Assembly (NCBI RefSeq): GCF_963082655.1
Contig: NC_081554.1
Location: 92,324,245 to 92,388,244, forward strand
Direction of reading: 5' to 3'
DNA from: Stomoxys calcitrans
Taxonomy: Eukaryota; Arthropoda; Insecta; Diptera; Muscidae
Length of the DNA: 64,000 nucleotides
This document shows, piece by piece, positions 10,746 through 21,063 of the stretch. A model generated the notes under the pieces. That model was not told the DNA's origin, ran no database searches, and worked only from the letters and a program-made list of their open reading frames with translations. The position numbers and the translations under genes were made by a program. Numbering within the stretch: position 1 is the stretch's first letter; each line of letters begins with the position of its first letter.

Positions 10746-10963
10746 CTTAAAAGGTTCCACTTTAGGTTCTCATTTCTTTGAAAACCTGTTTGATTTAGCG
10801 GATGTGAACATTCGCAAATTATTGGGCTTTTTAAAGCGATCTGGATGGTTCAATGGTAGGAACTAGAAGGCATCTTCCTTCTTCTGTTTCTGTGATATCA
10901 CATGGAGCGAAAACGTCTAAGTGAGTCTAATGGCAAACTGTCACTTAAACCTAACCTAACTTA
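10746..10963 (+). mobile_element. LINE family beta, short 3' copy
   Basis: This is a plus-strand copy of the last 0.2 kb of the element at 5849-7425. The coding end (ANIRKLLGFLKRSGWFNGRN) stops with TAG at about 10864, followed by the same 3' UTR and the tail CACTTAAACCTAACCTAACT. Severe 5' truncation is typical of LINE insertion. Confidence 0.85.
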
Positions 10964-11024
10964 AAAATCGGTTATACGACTTTTTTTAAACGATAGAAGT
11001 CAACTTCGACTTTTAGATCCCTAC

Positions 11025-11101
11025 TGTGGCCTCTATAGCAGCGATGTCCAGCCTCTGACAGTAGCGTTGATGGTTACTCACACGCATTCTTAAGCTCTTT
11101 G
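11025..11101 (+). repeat. Interspersed repeat R11, copy 1
   Basis: The block with TAGCAGCGATGTCCAGCCTC and GTTGATGGTTACTCACACGC recurs at 11451-11580 and, reversed, at 61535-61672 in the MON2 intron. This copy is cut by element B at 11102. Its class is unknown. Confidence 0.6.
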
Positions 11102-11450
11102 CAGGATGCACTTATAAGGTGAGGTCATGCAAACAGCTGAGTACAATTTTTTATTCTCATATTGATTTTCCAGTAAATCTAAATGTCAAAGGCTTGATAA
11201 CACAGCTGTGATTTTTTTCTAAAATCTTAAAAATGTGGTCTATTTGATCCGATGTTCTACATATAAGCATCAAAACAGTGTTATAATGATGAAAATACAC
11301 ATATAAAACACATTTGAAGAATATAAGATATAGAGCAAAGTTTATTTCTAAAACCACTTCGACACTTCAACTTACGGCATTTGCCACTCAAGGTAGTTTC
11401 GTTGGGGGTAGATTTTTGTCGTTGTGCTAATGACAACACCTCTTAATTGT
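11102..11450 (-). mobile_element. Short inverted-repeat element B, copy 1
   Basis: It starts CAGGATGCAC...AAGGTGAGGTCATGC and ends AACACCTCTTAATTGTACTATG. It matches 25256-25611 in reverse over its whole length. The left 45 bases (CAAACAGCTGAGTACAATTT) match the right end of element A, linking the two families. It lies between two copies of repeat R11. A 66-codon frame inside is also present in altered form in copy 2, without recognisable protein features. Confidence 0.75.
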
Positions 11451-11580
11451 ACTATGACTCTATATCAGCGACGTCCAGCCCCTTACGGTACCGTTGATGG
11501 TTACTCACACGCATTCTTATGTTCTTTGTTTCGGTCGTTGTTGAGACAGCAACGAATGAACATGCGCAGGGGTATACGCA
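11451..11580 (+). repeat. Interspersed repeat R11, copy 2
   Basis: This is a longer copy of the repeat, running from CTCTATATCAGCGACGTCC through TCGTTGTTGAGACAGCAACG to GGGGTATACGCA, where element A copy 5 has inserted. The 61.5-kb copy extends over the same right half. Confidence 0.6.
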
Positions 11581-11817
11581 AGATATTATCATTTAGAGGT
11601 AGTGGCAGTTGCCCAACAACAAAATATTGTTGGGCAACAAATCTGTCAGAATCAGTGATTAGTGCAACTCTGATTTTGTGTATGAAACTAGTTCGCGCCA
11701 TTTTTCGTTCTTAACAATATTACATACATAACCAAAACTCGTTGACTGATGGTGCACTTGGCGAGAAAAAATTGTACTCAGCTGTTTACGGTACACTACC
11801 TGATAATGATGTCATGG
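11581..11817 (+). mobile_element. Element A, copy 5, with perfect 9-bp duplication
   Basis: This is the best-bounded copy of the A family. GTATACGCA stands directly before (11572-11580) and after (11818-11826) the element. It starts AGATATTATCATTTAGAGGTAG and ends TGATAATGATGTCATGG. The core holds a CTCGTTGACTGATGG/CGCGAG region, and this copy has a local GTTGCCCAACAA palindrome. It encodes no protein. A 9-bp target duplication is typical of Mutator-like and some Merlin-like transposons. The transposase source is not in the window. Confidence 0.85.
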
Positions 11818-11826
11818 GTATACGCA

Positions 11827-12384
11827 TAGTTTTTCTGATTTTATTTGCAAAACAATGATTTTTATTGATAAAATGCTTGGAAGGTCTAAAAACGCATCCA
11901 AGTTTTCTTATTTTATGTTTATTTTTACAAAACACAAAAATCACTTTTTACATATTGAGAGAATTAAAAATACTTTAAGAGAGTATTTTACACATACAGA
12001 CACATTTTTTTGGACATCACTGCTGTATAGCCTAATCGTCTATAGGACTCTTATTCATGCGAACCGTGTCATACTCAGAGAAGGCTTTATTCTCTTTACA
12101 CCCAAGACCGTGAATGACCTTATTTCATCTAACTATCTGTAAAGATGCTCATATTCGAGGTCCTCGCCTTGGCAGTGTACCATTTAATTCAATTCACTCT
12201 CTGGACAAATCTCACATATCTTTCAAATGACAGAAATTAATTTGAAAACCTCATCTATTGTAAACAAAACATTTAAAATTTTAATCGATTAATTTTTTAA
12301 CAAAGCCTATAAAATGTTCTCATATGATCGAATATTAAAAGCGCATTTAATGGGTAAAATTGTACTATTATTAGGAATGTGAGG
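11827..12384. other. No recognised gene; possible LINE alpha scrap
   Basis: The words CTCAGAGAAGGCTTTATTCTC near 12075 resemble the LINE alpha RNase H region on the minus strand, but the match is short. Otherwise this is AT-rich spacer. Confidence 0.3.
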
Positions 12385-12552
12385 GCTCCCCGGTAGCCGA
12401 GTTGGTGGAGTGCTTGGGTTACCAGTGAAGGGGTCGTGGGTTCGATTCCCGCCAGAAGCCTTGGTCTGTCGCTACTGTGGTACCACAATGGACTTAAAAT
12501 TGTCCAAGTGAGTCTGTAAAGGACTGCCACTCTTACCTAACCTAACCTAACC
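12385..12552 (+). mobile_element. SINE1 copy a (tRNA head, LINE beta tail)
   Basis: This is the best SINE1 copy. It has a tRNA-like head with A box TAGCCGAGTTGG (12394-12405) and B box GGTTCGATTCC (12439-12449), the RNA polymerase III internal promoter. The next part, from CTGTGGTACCACAATGGAC through AAGTGAGTCTGTAAAGGACTG to the repeated CCTAACCTAACC tail, is nearly the same as the 3' end of LINE beta at 5849-5930. This is the classic layout of a SINE copied by a partner LINE. Possible flanking repeats are TTAGGAATGTGA and TTAGGGTTGTGA. Confidence 0.85.
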
Positions 12553-13545
12553 TTAGTTAGGGTTGTGACTACTCGTTTGTATCATTCATTTATCATTTGA
12601 TAGTGATATCTATTCGAAGTTTTGAATGGACTCGTTATGCCAACTTTATTTAGTTTTTTTGGGAAATAAGACAACCGCCAAAACTTTTCAAATTTAATGG
12701 TTAAACCAGATTTTCTTGGAACAATTCCTAATTTATCATATTTAAAAATTCATACCTTTTTAATGTATAATAGAAGTTTGTAATATAGATGACATATGAT
12801 ATTTCCCTATGTTTTACTTGATTCTTTCTAATTTCTTCTCATTTTTATTCTTTGTCTTTTTCTCTGTCTCTTTTTTTTATACATAATTTGATTTTCAAAT
12901 ACACTATCATTTAGTTAAAGCCGAGCTTATGTCAGAATTTAATGAAAATTATATATAATAATATATACATATATAAATAAATAATTAAATGAAATTAAAC
13001 AAAAATAGTTAATTTATTGCTAATTCTGTGTATAAAGAAAAGAAATAACTACAACTACTTTCAAAACATCCAATTGAAGCTTTATTATATATAAGCTGGT
13101 GAAGTAGACGACCCTTCCCCCAAATGAGCGGACATCATGAAAGAGTGATATATTACACGTTTTATTAAAAAACAACCCTCACCCCTCATGGAAACCTCAT
13201 TAAAAATTCTTTTTCAAATAATTAGTAACGCTATGTTATGCCGCATTTTTTAATTGATTTTAACTAAAAATATCAACGAAACAAAATAATTTTAAATTAG
13301 CAAAAAAAAAAAAAACAAATAAATGATATAAAAAATAGTGTTTTTTGTTAGATTATATGAAACTAATTGATTGATCCCATGGAGTTAGATTTCGATAGGC
13401 AGATTTATGTAGGATATACTCCAAATGATAGAGAAGCTCAAGGGTTTTGCAAATAGCTGAATAATTTCCATTTACAGGGCAAGGTGGCTAATTAAATAAT
13501 ACCGATTTCTCGGCTTTCTGGCCAGATCCATCAATCGTATTTTCT
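12553..13545. other. AT-rich stretch without recognised genes
   Basis: This is A/T-rich DNA with short microsatellite-like runs near 12950-12980. No gene or named repeat was recognised. Confidence 0.45.
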
Positions 13546-13548
13546 GGA

Positions 13549-14116
13549 TCATGATTTCAACTGTTGAGTAGAGTTTATTTTCCTATTGATTTTAGGACTG
13601 ACATCGGGAAAACCTACGTCTCTGCAGACCCGGACAGGAACACAGCAAGTGCTCAATAGTCTCCTCCTCGTCCTCATCGAGGCAATTCCTACAGAAGTCA
13701 TTGTGCGGTATCCCCATGGGTGCCGCCATGCACAGTGTCCGTTTATGACCCCTGTCAAAGTACTCATCGACTTCTTATCGAAAACCAGCAACTCACACGT
13801 CCTTCTTCGGTCGATGACCGGCCATAGGGCCTTCGCAGTCTGGCAACCATCTACCATGTCCCACCTCGCCACCGACGCCGCACTGGCCATCCCATCTACT
13901 GTGTTCAGTAGCTCTACAAATGGCATGCAGGCAAGACCGATGACTGGTCCGCCCGGCGCAGAAGAATCCCTCCTGGCGCACTCGTCCGCCCTCTCATTTC
14001 CTGGAATCCCCTCATGCCCAAGAACCCATGTCAGCGTCACATCGTGGGCCCGGACAAGAATCCAAGAATTCCAAACAGTCCGCCACGCATATCAACCTTA
14101 CCATCCACGCAGGTAG
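13549..14116 (-). mobile_element. LINE family gamma, RNase H to C-terminal fragment
   Basis: A minus-strand frame of 163 codons starts in the last helix of an RNase H domain (GHEGIPGNERADECAR) and continues into the region that in LINE beta carries the CCHC motif. There the frame shifts, the cysteine motif being readable in the adjacent frame at about 13640-13700. The strand is far more GC-rich than its neighbours, which suggests a younger or compositionally distinct family. It is truncated on both sides. It belongs to the RNase H-bearing LINE group, distinct in sequence from alpha and beta. Confidence 0.7.
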
Positions 14117-14406
14117 AGGCATTAACATTTTTAATCATTTAGTCCGTAATTTTCCAAATTTTTACTAGCTGAATGAAGCATTAAAATTAGCTTTAACATA
14201 CTCATATATTTATTTATTTGTTTGTTTAAATATATATTTAGTAAAGAAAAAACTTCTATAGAAGGAAAATCATTCGATAGCTGCCAAATGATACCTGATG
14301 TCGGTTGCGTTCAGCATTATCACCAAGAATTGTCTACACATGCAATGTCTATGAAGTACAAATAAGAAGTTTAAAATAGTTTCAAGAATTTGTTATATTC
14401 TAACCA
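14117..14406. other. No recognised feature
   Basis: This is an AT-rich spacer. Nothing was recognised. Confidence 0.4.
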
Positions 14407-14642
14407 GGATTCACTGATAGAAGATTAGGTCACTTGCTAAAACATAAAGTGGAAAGGCCCCATGAACATCATTAAGGATGTCAAGTCTGCTGATTGAAAA
14501 TGCCATCAAATAGGAGAAAACGTTAACAAACAATGAATGTAAAATGAAAACAAGTTGACAACCTCAATGCCAACTACTGGCAAAAATTAAAAAAAAATTG
14601 TATGTCGGCTGACCGTTTGGCTTAACCTTGTTCAGTGAATCG
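14407..14642. mobile_element. Short inverted-repeat element F, copy 1
   Basis: It begins GGATTCACTGATAGAAGATTAGG and ends CTTAACCTTGTTCAGTGAATC, an imperfect inverted repeat of about 22 bp. It aligns along its whole length with 29201-29433 and, more loosely, with 20891-21063. It is non-coding. Target duplications could not be defined. Confidence 0.7.
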
Positions 14643-15049
14643 TGTATTCTTAAATATGGCTCAGCTTATGTCGCTAGTTAGCATCACTTGCAGAATGTGT
14701 AATTTTTTCATTGTTTTTTTCGAAAGGATTTATAAACTGGCAAAATTATTTTCAACAAAAAATTTGAAAAAACGAAAGAAATAAAATAAATTATAGTTTT
14801 TCACCTGTTAAAAAAAACAGTGTAGACAATATGGTGACAATGTCACATACAAAGCAGACAAAAGTGGTGACTTGGTGACCCCAGACTTCCTACAGGGAAT
14901 AGACTAAAATAAGAGTTAATTGATAGGTCTTTGGATTGGGAACATGAACATTTGTTTTACAGAGACAACAATAATAGGCTTGTGATTGAAACTTGAGCTT
15001 AATAAAGGAATTTCTCTTGATAGCAAACCATAGGCCGGAGAACACGTTA
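14643..15049. other. No recognised feature
   Basis: This is AT-rich spacer. A GTGACAATGTCACATA inverted word lies near 14832, but nothing else was recognised. Confidence 0.35.
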
Positions 15050-15057
15050 GTACTAAT

Positions 15058-15331
15058 CCATGGCGAAACAATTAAAGGTGGTCTCATTTGTACAACAAAT
15101 ACAAATCATATGGTGCAATCCGCCATGTTGTCATCAAGCTGATCGACGTTTTGCTAACACACAGAAAGAAATTTGTGTGCGTGTGTATACGTGTGCGTAC
15201 ACGAGCAGAGAATATGCGAGAAAGAAGATAACAAAAAAGAATGCAAACAAAAATCTGTCATCTTAAAACCGTCAAACCTGATAGGCTGTTAACAGCTGTT
15301 CGCGTCAGACCACCTTTTTAAATCCGCCTTG
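15058..15331 (-). mobile_element. Element E, copy 1 (hAT-like), 8-bp duplication
   Basis: GTACTAAT occurs at both 15050-15057 and 15332-15339. The element starts CCATGGCG...AAAGGTGGTCTCA and ends as the inverse of CAAGGCGGATTTAAAAAGGTGG, so the ends form an imperfect inverted repeat of about 22 bp. Length is about 274 bp with no protein. The duplication fits the nTnnnnAn pattern of hAT insertions. Other copies are at 17424 and 32608. Confidence 0.8.
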
Positions 15332-15548
15332 GTACTAATCGGAGGCCATAATCAGACCTGAAACGCGAACTGGTGTATTGTGTGTGGCTTACCTGTGTTT
15401 GTCTGGCAATTTCTTTGCTGTTGTCAATAAAAACTCCTTTTTTCGGTATTGGGAATTAAGATTTTCATATACACAATAGCATGGTTTACAACCGTATGGT
15501 ATGCCCACATGCAAATAAAGTCCCTAAAGGTTTTTGTTTTACTTTCTA

Positions 15549-15727
15549 TTTATATTTTCTGTGTTTTATTGTAGTCCTATCCAATGCAAGTCAAATGTTC
15601 TGTATAAAATATTAGTGCAAAATTGTACTGGTAAGTAATCGATAACATGCAATAACAGATAATAAGAAACGATTAATGGTGATTTGCACTATGTAGTACT
15701 AAAATAAAACACGGCAATTATTTGCCA
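15549..15727 (+). mobile_element. Element D, copy 3
   Basis: This is the clearest D copy. GTGTTTTATTGTAGTCCTATCC is at the left and GTAGTACTAAAATAAAACACGGC at the right form inverted ends. The centre has AAATTGTACTGGTAAGTAATCG and AACGATTAATGGTGATT. It is non-coding. Confidence 0.65.
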
Positions 15728-17415
15728 TCGGTTTGTCAATTTATCAGATGATCTATTCTAAATGAGACATGATTATTCTGTCCTATTAACTTAAAAAGAT
15801 TTTTTCATATAAATTCTGTGGCATATATATAGACGTTCTGGAAATTACGAAACAAATTTTTGTTATTTATTTTTTATTTGATGAAAAACACAAAACTATC
15901 CTAACTTTATTCAAAACTTGTATTTTGTATATCACTAACCAAAGCTTTAGGTTTTATACAAAACTGAAGAAAAACATGAAATACTAAATTCCTTATGAGG
16001 AAGTAAAAAAAATAAACAATACCGTAACACATTATTCCTCTGCATAACTAGAAGACTATAAAATGATATAGTAGATAATTGCAAATTTTTAATTAAAGGA
16101 AAAAAATAAAAAAGAAAAAAATTTAGTATTTTTTGGTTTTTCTTCTGCGTTTAATAAAACCCACCTCCTCATCTTAATGGAATAAATATATGATTTAGTT
16201 AACTTTTTCTAAACATTTCTATAAGATATTAGCAAAACTAATAAACTCTATTCCTAATTTACAAAAAAAAAACAAAAAAAAAAAAATATTCAATAACTAG
16301 AATTTTGAAAAATTATTAATAAAATGAAATTATTTAGAAATGAAAATTTAAACAAGAAAACTACACACACACAAAACAACTTTAAAAAAGTTACTTTTTC
16401 CCAAAAAAAGATGTCGTTTTGTTTTCTACTTTTTTTATTTTAAAAACAAAACAATCTCTAAAAATATTTTCCTTTGTGAATGTCTTAATTTGTGAAAAAT
16501 TTTTAGAGAACAAAAGGCAAACTAATGTAGTATGTATTGAAAACAATTGTAAGTATATATTGTAAGTAATAATTAATAAATATACTATATATAATAGTTA
16601 TACAAAAATACATGCATATAAATAAATTTATAAATACATTAACAAAGTTCTTTTTGAGTTGTATTTGTTAACTAAGAAAACAAAGACCCTGGTTTTAGAG
16701 CTGTAAAATGTAGTTATAGAAATGGAAACCAAGACCTAGAAACAAAAGAATAACTTATAAGATCCCTAAAACATTTTTCGTTTATGTAGATATGTATTTG
16801 TTCTTTCCTAATATCGATTGAGTTGTATTTTTAGGTTTCTTTTTATACATACTCATTACTCTTTAATTACACCAAAAAGGCTAGAAGTTTAACGTTCAGA
16901 TTCAAAGATAAGTAAACTGATCTCTAAAACAATGATGCTAACCTAGAATAAAACACGACTAGCAAGAGATACAAATGTCATAGAACTTTAATCCTTCAAC
17001 GCGAAGAGCTCATAGAAATGTTGTGGCAAAATGAACTTTTGAAGTTTCTGGGATTCTTTCTACAATTGGAAAAATACTGCTCCATATGCATATAGACAAA
17101 TGGATGCAAAAGTAGTTTGTCAGGCCTGCTTCGGTTTACGAAAGATGTTCGTTGCCATACTTCTTGCTCCACATTGATGTTTGAATGCATTCTCTAACTA
17201 AATTTCTATAAAGAAAGAGGAACAACCTCCTGTGATTTCAAAACATAATAGAAAAGTCTTGGAGAATAAATACAAGAAAATTCTTGCGATTTGAGAAGAA
17301 CTCCGTTTGATGTGACATTAGCTGTGATTTATTTTGGTACACGCTATATAGTGCAGTGCAATAAAATTTGTATGAAAATGACATCTATCCAAGGCAAAAA
17401 AGTTACCAGTGCAGG
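15728..17415. other. AT-rich stretch without recognised genes
   Basis: There are long A/T runs, including poly-A/T blocks at 16260-16460. Minus frames such as 16996-17190 lack recognisable features. It could be intronic. Confidence 0.45.
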
Positions 17416-17423
17416 CTTATGAA

Positions 17424-17702
17424 CAAGGCGGATTTAAAAAGGTGGTCTCACGCGAACAGCTGTTAACAGCCGGCCAGCTTTGACGGTTTAAAATTACATA
17501 TTTTTGTTCACATTCTCTTTGTTGTTATCTACTTTCTCGCATATTCTCTGCTGATGTACGCATACGTATACTCACATGCACACAATTTTTTTTTTGTGTG
17601 TGTTGGCAAAACGTCGATCAGCTTGATGACAAGATGGCGGATTGCACCATATGATTTGTGGTTGTTGTACAAATGAGACCACCTTTAATTGTTTCCCCAT
17701 AG
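17424..17702 (+). mobile_element. Element E, copy 2 (hAT-like)
   Basis: Flanks are CTTATGAA (17416-17423) and CTTATGTA (17703-17710), an 8-bp duplication with one change. The element runs CAAGGCGGATTTAAAAAGGT to ATTGTTTCCCCATAG and aligns in reverse with copy 1. It contains an (A)CAGCTGTTAACAGC palindrome near its left end. Confidence 0.8.
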
Positions 17703-17710
17703 CTTATGTA

Positions 17711-18167
17711 GAACATCTGTGGTCAGGATTGCCATTATATGTTTTTCACCAATTATTGTGAAAACCCGCAGAAATACCGCTATTGTGAATGGTAATGTAA
17801 AATTTAAATCAATATTTTATACGCTTGCGTGCACAAATCTTAATTAATTTTATTTGGCTGTTATGCCCACACATGTTTTGCATTTTTTTTTTATAAATTT
17901 CTACAAATATTTGCACTTGTTTCCTCCAGGCACTGGATAAGCAAACCGTCAAAAACACAAATAATGGGGGGGTAACGCCGTTTACCAATCTTGCAAAGCA
18001 ATACAAGACAAAAAGTAAAAATGTTTGTAGATAAATCTGCCAAAAAATTTGCGGCATACAATTTAATAAGACTTGTACAAAATACTGTTGCCACCTTCAA
18101 ATAAAGGTAAGGATAACAGAAATCCGTGGTGAGACAAAAAAATTATGCCCGTTTTGAACTGAAAATC
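17711..18167. other. No recognised feature
   Basis: Two overlapping minus-strand frames (17809-18100) are hydrophobic and cysteine-containing but match nothing I know. No repeat was recognised. Confidence 0.35.
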
Positions 18168-18425
18168 CAATATATATTCATTTACAGGTGGTGGCAGTTG
18201 CCCAACGACAAAATATTGAGTGCACTATCTGTCAAAATCAGTAATTAGTGCAACTCTGATTTTGTGTATGTTACTTGTTCGCGCCATTTTTTGTTGTTTG
18301 TATGTGCTATGGTTCTTAACTATAATATACACACACACAACCAAAACTCGTTGACAGATAGTGCACTTCGCGAGAAAAATTTTACTCAAATGTTTACGGT
18401 ACACTACCTGGTAGTTATGACATGG
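18168..18425 (+). mobile_element. Element A, copy 6
   Basis: This is full-length in outline, from ATATTCATTTACAGGTGGTGG to CTACCTGGTAGTTATGACATGG. The internal arms GTGCACTATCTGTCAA and TTGACAGATAGTGCAC are exact inverted repeats of 16 bp. A (CA)n run sits in the middle. No clear target duplication was seen. Confidence 0.8.
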
Positions 18426-18579
18426 ATTCACCCAAGGAAAGTCCGAATCACACTAGGCAAGCTCTCCAAATAAACTTATTACTTAAATTCTTATCGCTTT
18501 TCAATTTCTCAATTATCCGTTTGGTCGAAATTTTTAAAAGTTTATGTATGTATTCTTTGGGTTGACAAATATCAAAAAG

Positions 18580-18700
18580 TGATTTGTTTTATTTTGGTTC
18601 TATCCATTCCAAGTCAAATGTACTGGGAGCTTTTTGAGTGCAAAGTTGTACCGAATTGTTTTCGATATCATGCGATAACAGATAGTAATTACCGAGCTTT
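18580..18700 (+). mobile_element. Element D, copy 4 (one end)
   Basis: The left end, TTGTTTTATTTTGGTTCTATCC, and the centre, GCAAAGTTGTACCGAATTG, match D. The right terminus is not found, so this copy is truncated. Confidence 0.5.
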
Positions 18701-19087
18701 AAATGCTGAATCCCATGTTTTTTTTTTTTTTTTTGAGGGTTTTGCCATAGAAAATTAAATCCCATTTTTGTAGGATTTATTTTTAAATCCCAAATAAAAC
18801 CGATTTCATGGCTGAATAATCGATAAAAGTACCAAAATATGCAACTGTTTTCAAGAATTGCCTATGGATATGTGTGATATGCACGTTCATGTATTTGAAT
18901 GTACACTTGTGTGTGTCACTTAAATCCCCAAGAACACAGTGTAAACGGACAGCATTCATTTTTTTTTGGATTTATTTAAATCCAGATCATAAAAATGTCA
19001 ATGTTAACGAGCTGTAAGAAAATAAAACAGCAGTACTTAACAAATAGATTATTGAGCATAACCCCAAGTTTTTTTTTTATCTATTAA
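18701..19087. other. No recognised feature
   Basis: This is AT-rich spacer with a poly-T run at about 18719-18734. Confidence 0.4.
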
Positions 19088-19200
19088 TTGCCTGTTTTAT
19101 TTTAGCTCTATCGAGTGCAGCTCATATGTTGTGGAAAGAATTCCAGTGCAAAGTTGTACTGGTTAGTTATCGATACCTTGCGTAACAGTTAATTTCATGT
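19088..19200 (+). mobile_element. Element D, copy 5 (one end)
   Basis: AATTGCCTGTTTTATTTTAG followed by GCAAAGTTGTACTGGTTAG matches the left two thirds of D. The right terminus is missing. Confidence 0.5.
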
Positions 19201-20634
19201 ATTTACCTTTTGGAATCGTTCATTTTCACAATATTCTTAAATTATTTTTTTCCCTTGGCTACGATTATAACTGTTTCGTTCTAACTATCTTTTCGAATTA
19301 TGTTTTATTTGTTTTTATATTTTTAGTAGCAAATTTGTACTTTATTCTTAGCAACTAGATAAACAGAAATAACCTGTTAAAAAAACTACAGTAAAATATT
19401 AACGAAAACAAAAAGAAACAAACATTTTATAAAATCAGAAAAGCAACAAAAAAATCACAAAAAAATTGTTACTACGGGTAAATTTAAAACAAAACTAAAG
19501 AAAAAATTAGTAAATCTAAAAATTGAACAAAAAAAAACACCTATTGCCAGGCAAAAATATTGGAGAACAATTACAAAATCAGAGATAAAACCCCCAAAAA
19601 ATAATAGCATAAGTTGAAGATAAACATAATTGAAAGGTTAATCATTGCAATTTAAAATAAAACATAATTCCATATGTCTTCACGTAACAAAAATAAATAA
19701 ATATGTCAAAAAAAGTTTTACAAAAAACAAAACGAACGTTATATTTTAAAATGGATTTTCTTAAAGAAAAAACTATTTTAAAATATTTCATTTCTGTAAA
19801 GCAAGTTTCAATTGAGAAATTACCAAGAAATGAATAAAATTCACACCACCACCACCACCTAGAATATACCCCATCCTCATTCCTCATAACAGAAAAAAAC
19901 AAAATAGTTACCGACAAACTAAATTATCAATGCTTAACAAATTGTTATATATTTGAAAATAATTTAAACAAACACTAAATAATAAAATAAAATAAAACAA
20001 CAAAACCAACAGGGCACAGCGCTTCATAATTATTAATAATAATTTGTACTTTTCGTTTTGTTATTATACAAAAAAAAAAACTAAACAATATTTACTCCTG
20101 TATCATACTTATATTATAAATATTATTATATTAATTCTAGTTATTACTTTAATACTAACTAAAAAATGAATCAACATAAAATCTTAAATGAAAAACAAAA
20201 AAAAACTATAAAAGTATTTCTTAACTCTATATAACAAAAAAAAAAGTAATTCGAAAGGAAACTACACAAAAAAATTAAAGAAATATATATAAATTTATAT
20301 ATATATATATATATTAATTCTAAATCTTGAACCCAGAAAGTGTTCATTAAAAATACTTAATATGATTAAAGAAAACTTAAAAAAAAAGCCAAAGGCAACA
20401 ATTGTCTTTGTAACATTAGTTAAATATACTACTACTACTTTCAAACAAAACTGGAAACGTCTTTACTTATTTTTATTGATTAAATTTTCCAATTTGATTA
20501 TTCTAAATTCTATTTTTAGATGAGCAAGATTCTGCAAGATATTGAAAAGTTGGCAGAAATCACCAAAAGCCAAATGTTTTGCCTTAGGCATTTAGTGCCA
20601 TAGAAATATTCTCTTTTTTTGCCGTATTTGAATT
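19201..20634. other. AT-rich stretch without recognised genes
   Basis: This is an A-rich region with an (AT)n run at about 20294-20313 and a (CAC)n run at about 19845-19858. No coding region is supported. Confidence 0.45.
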
Positions 20635-20768
20635 TATTTCTATCGAGTAAAGCGCAAAGTAGTTCTAGAAATTTATCGATATTATCCGATAACAGACTAT
20701 AATAACCGATTAATCGTGATTTGGCTTGTATAGTACTACAATAAAATAAAACACAGCAATTATTAGTG
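20635..20768 (-). mobile_element. Element D, copy 6 (one end)
   Basis: This copy has CTATCGAGTAAAGCGCAAAG, then ATCGATATTATCCGATAACAG and the end ACTACAATAAAATAAAACACAGCA. It abuts foldback element G. Confidence 0.5.
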
Positions 20769-20890
20769 AAGCCCCGTTTACACTGCTCATTAAATCCGGA
20801 TTTAATGCTCTCGTCAGCTGATTTTATAAAGGAAAAACAGACGATCGAGCTATTAAATCTGTATTTAGAGAGCAGTGTAAACGGGGTTTT
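20769..20890. mobile_element. Foldback element G, copy 1
   Basis: This is about 122 bp made almost wholly of an inverted repeat. The left arm starts GAAGCCCCGTTTACACTGCT, and the right arm is its reverse complement ending GTGTAAACGGGGTTTT. The arms contain AAATCCGGATTTAATG-type sequence. It is flanked by inverted words TTAGTGAA and TTCACTAA and directly abuts element F copy 3. The second copy is at 29541-29660. Confidence 0.75.
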
Positions 20891-21063
20891 AGGGTTCACT
20901 AATAGAAGTTATTGTCTTACTTGCCGAAAACTGAAAACGCCACAAATAAAAGAAACCGTAAACAACAATGAATGTAAACATGTTAATATGCTCAATGGAA
21001 TGTTATGTCATGAAAATACAAGACGTCAGCTGTTCGCTTTCTGTAACCTTATTTAGTGAATGC
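20891..21063. mobile_element. Element F, copy 3 (shortened)
   Basis: It runs from AGGGTTCACTAATAGAAGTTA to GTAACCTTATTTAGTGAATG. The ends match F, while the interior is shorter and diverged. Confidence 0.6.

Noticed and set aside
12394..12450. Possible tRNA gene with A and B boxes
   Set aside because: The boxes are good but no cloverleaf with acceptor, anticodon and T arms forms, and the sequence continues into a LINE-like tail. It is a SINE head. The same holds for 21357, 38765, 52700 and 56060.
13586..14116. 176-codon plus-strand frame
   Set aside because: It is the antisense shadow of the LINE gamma RNase H/C-terminal region, whose minus-strand reading has clear motifs.
20290..20315. AT run as a possible promoter element
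   Set aside because: Simple (AT)n microsatellite in AT-rich DNA without a neighbouring gene.
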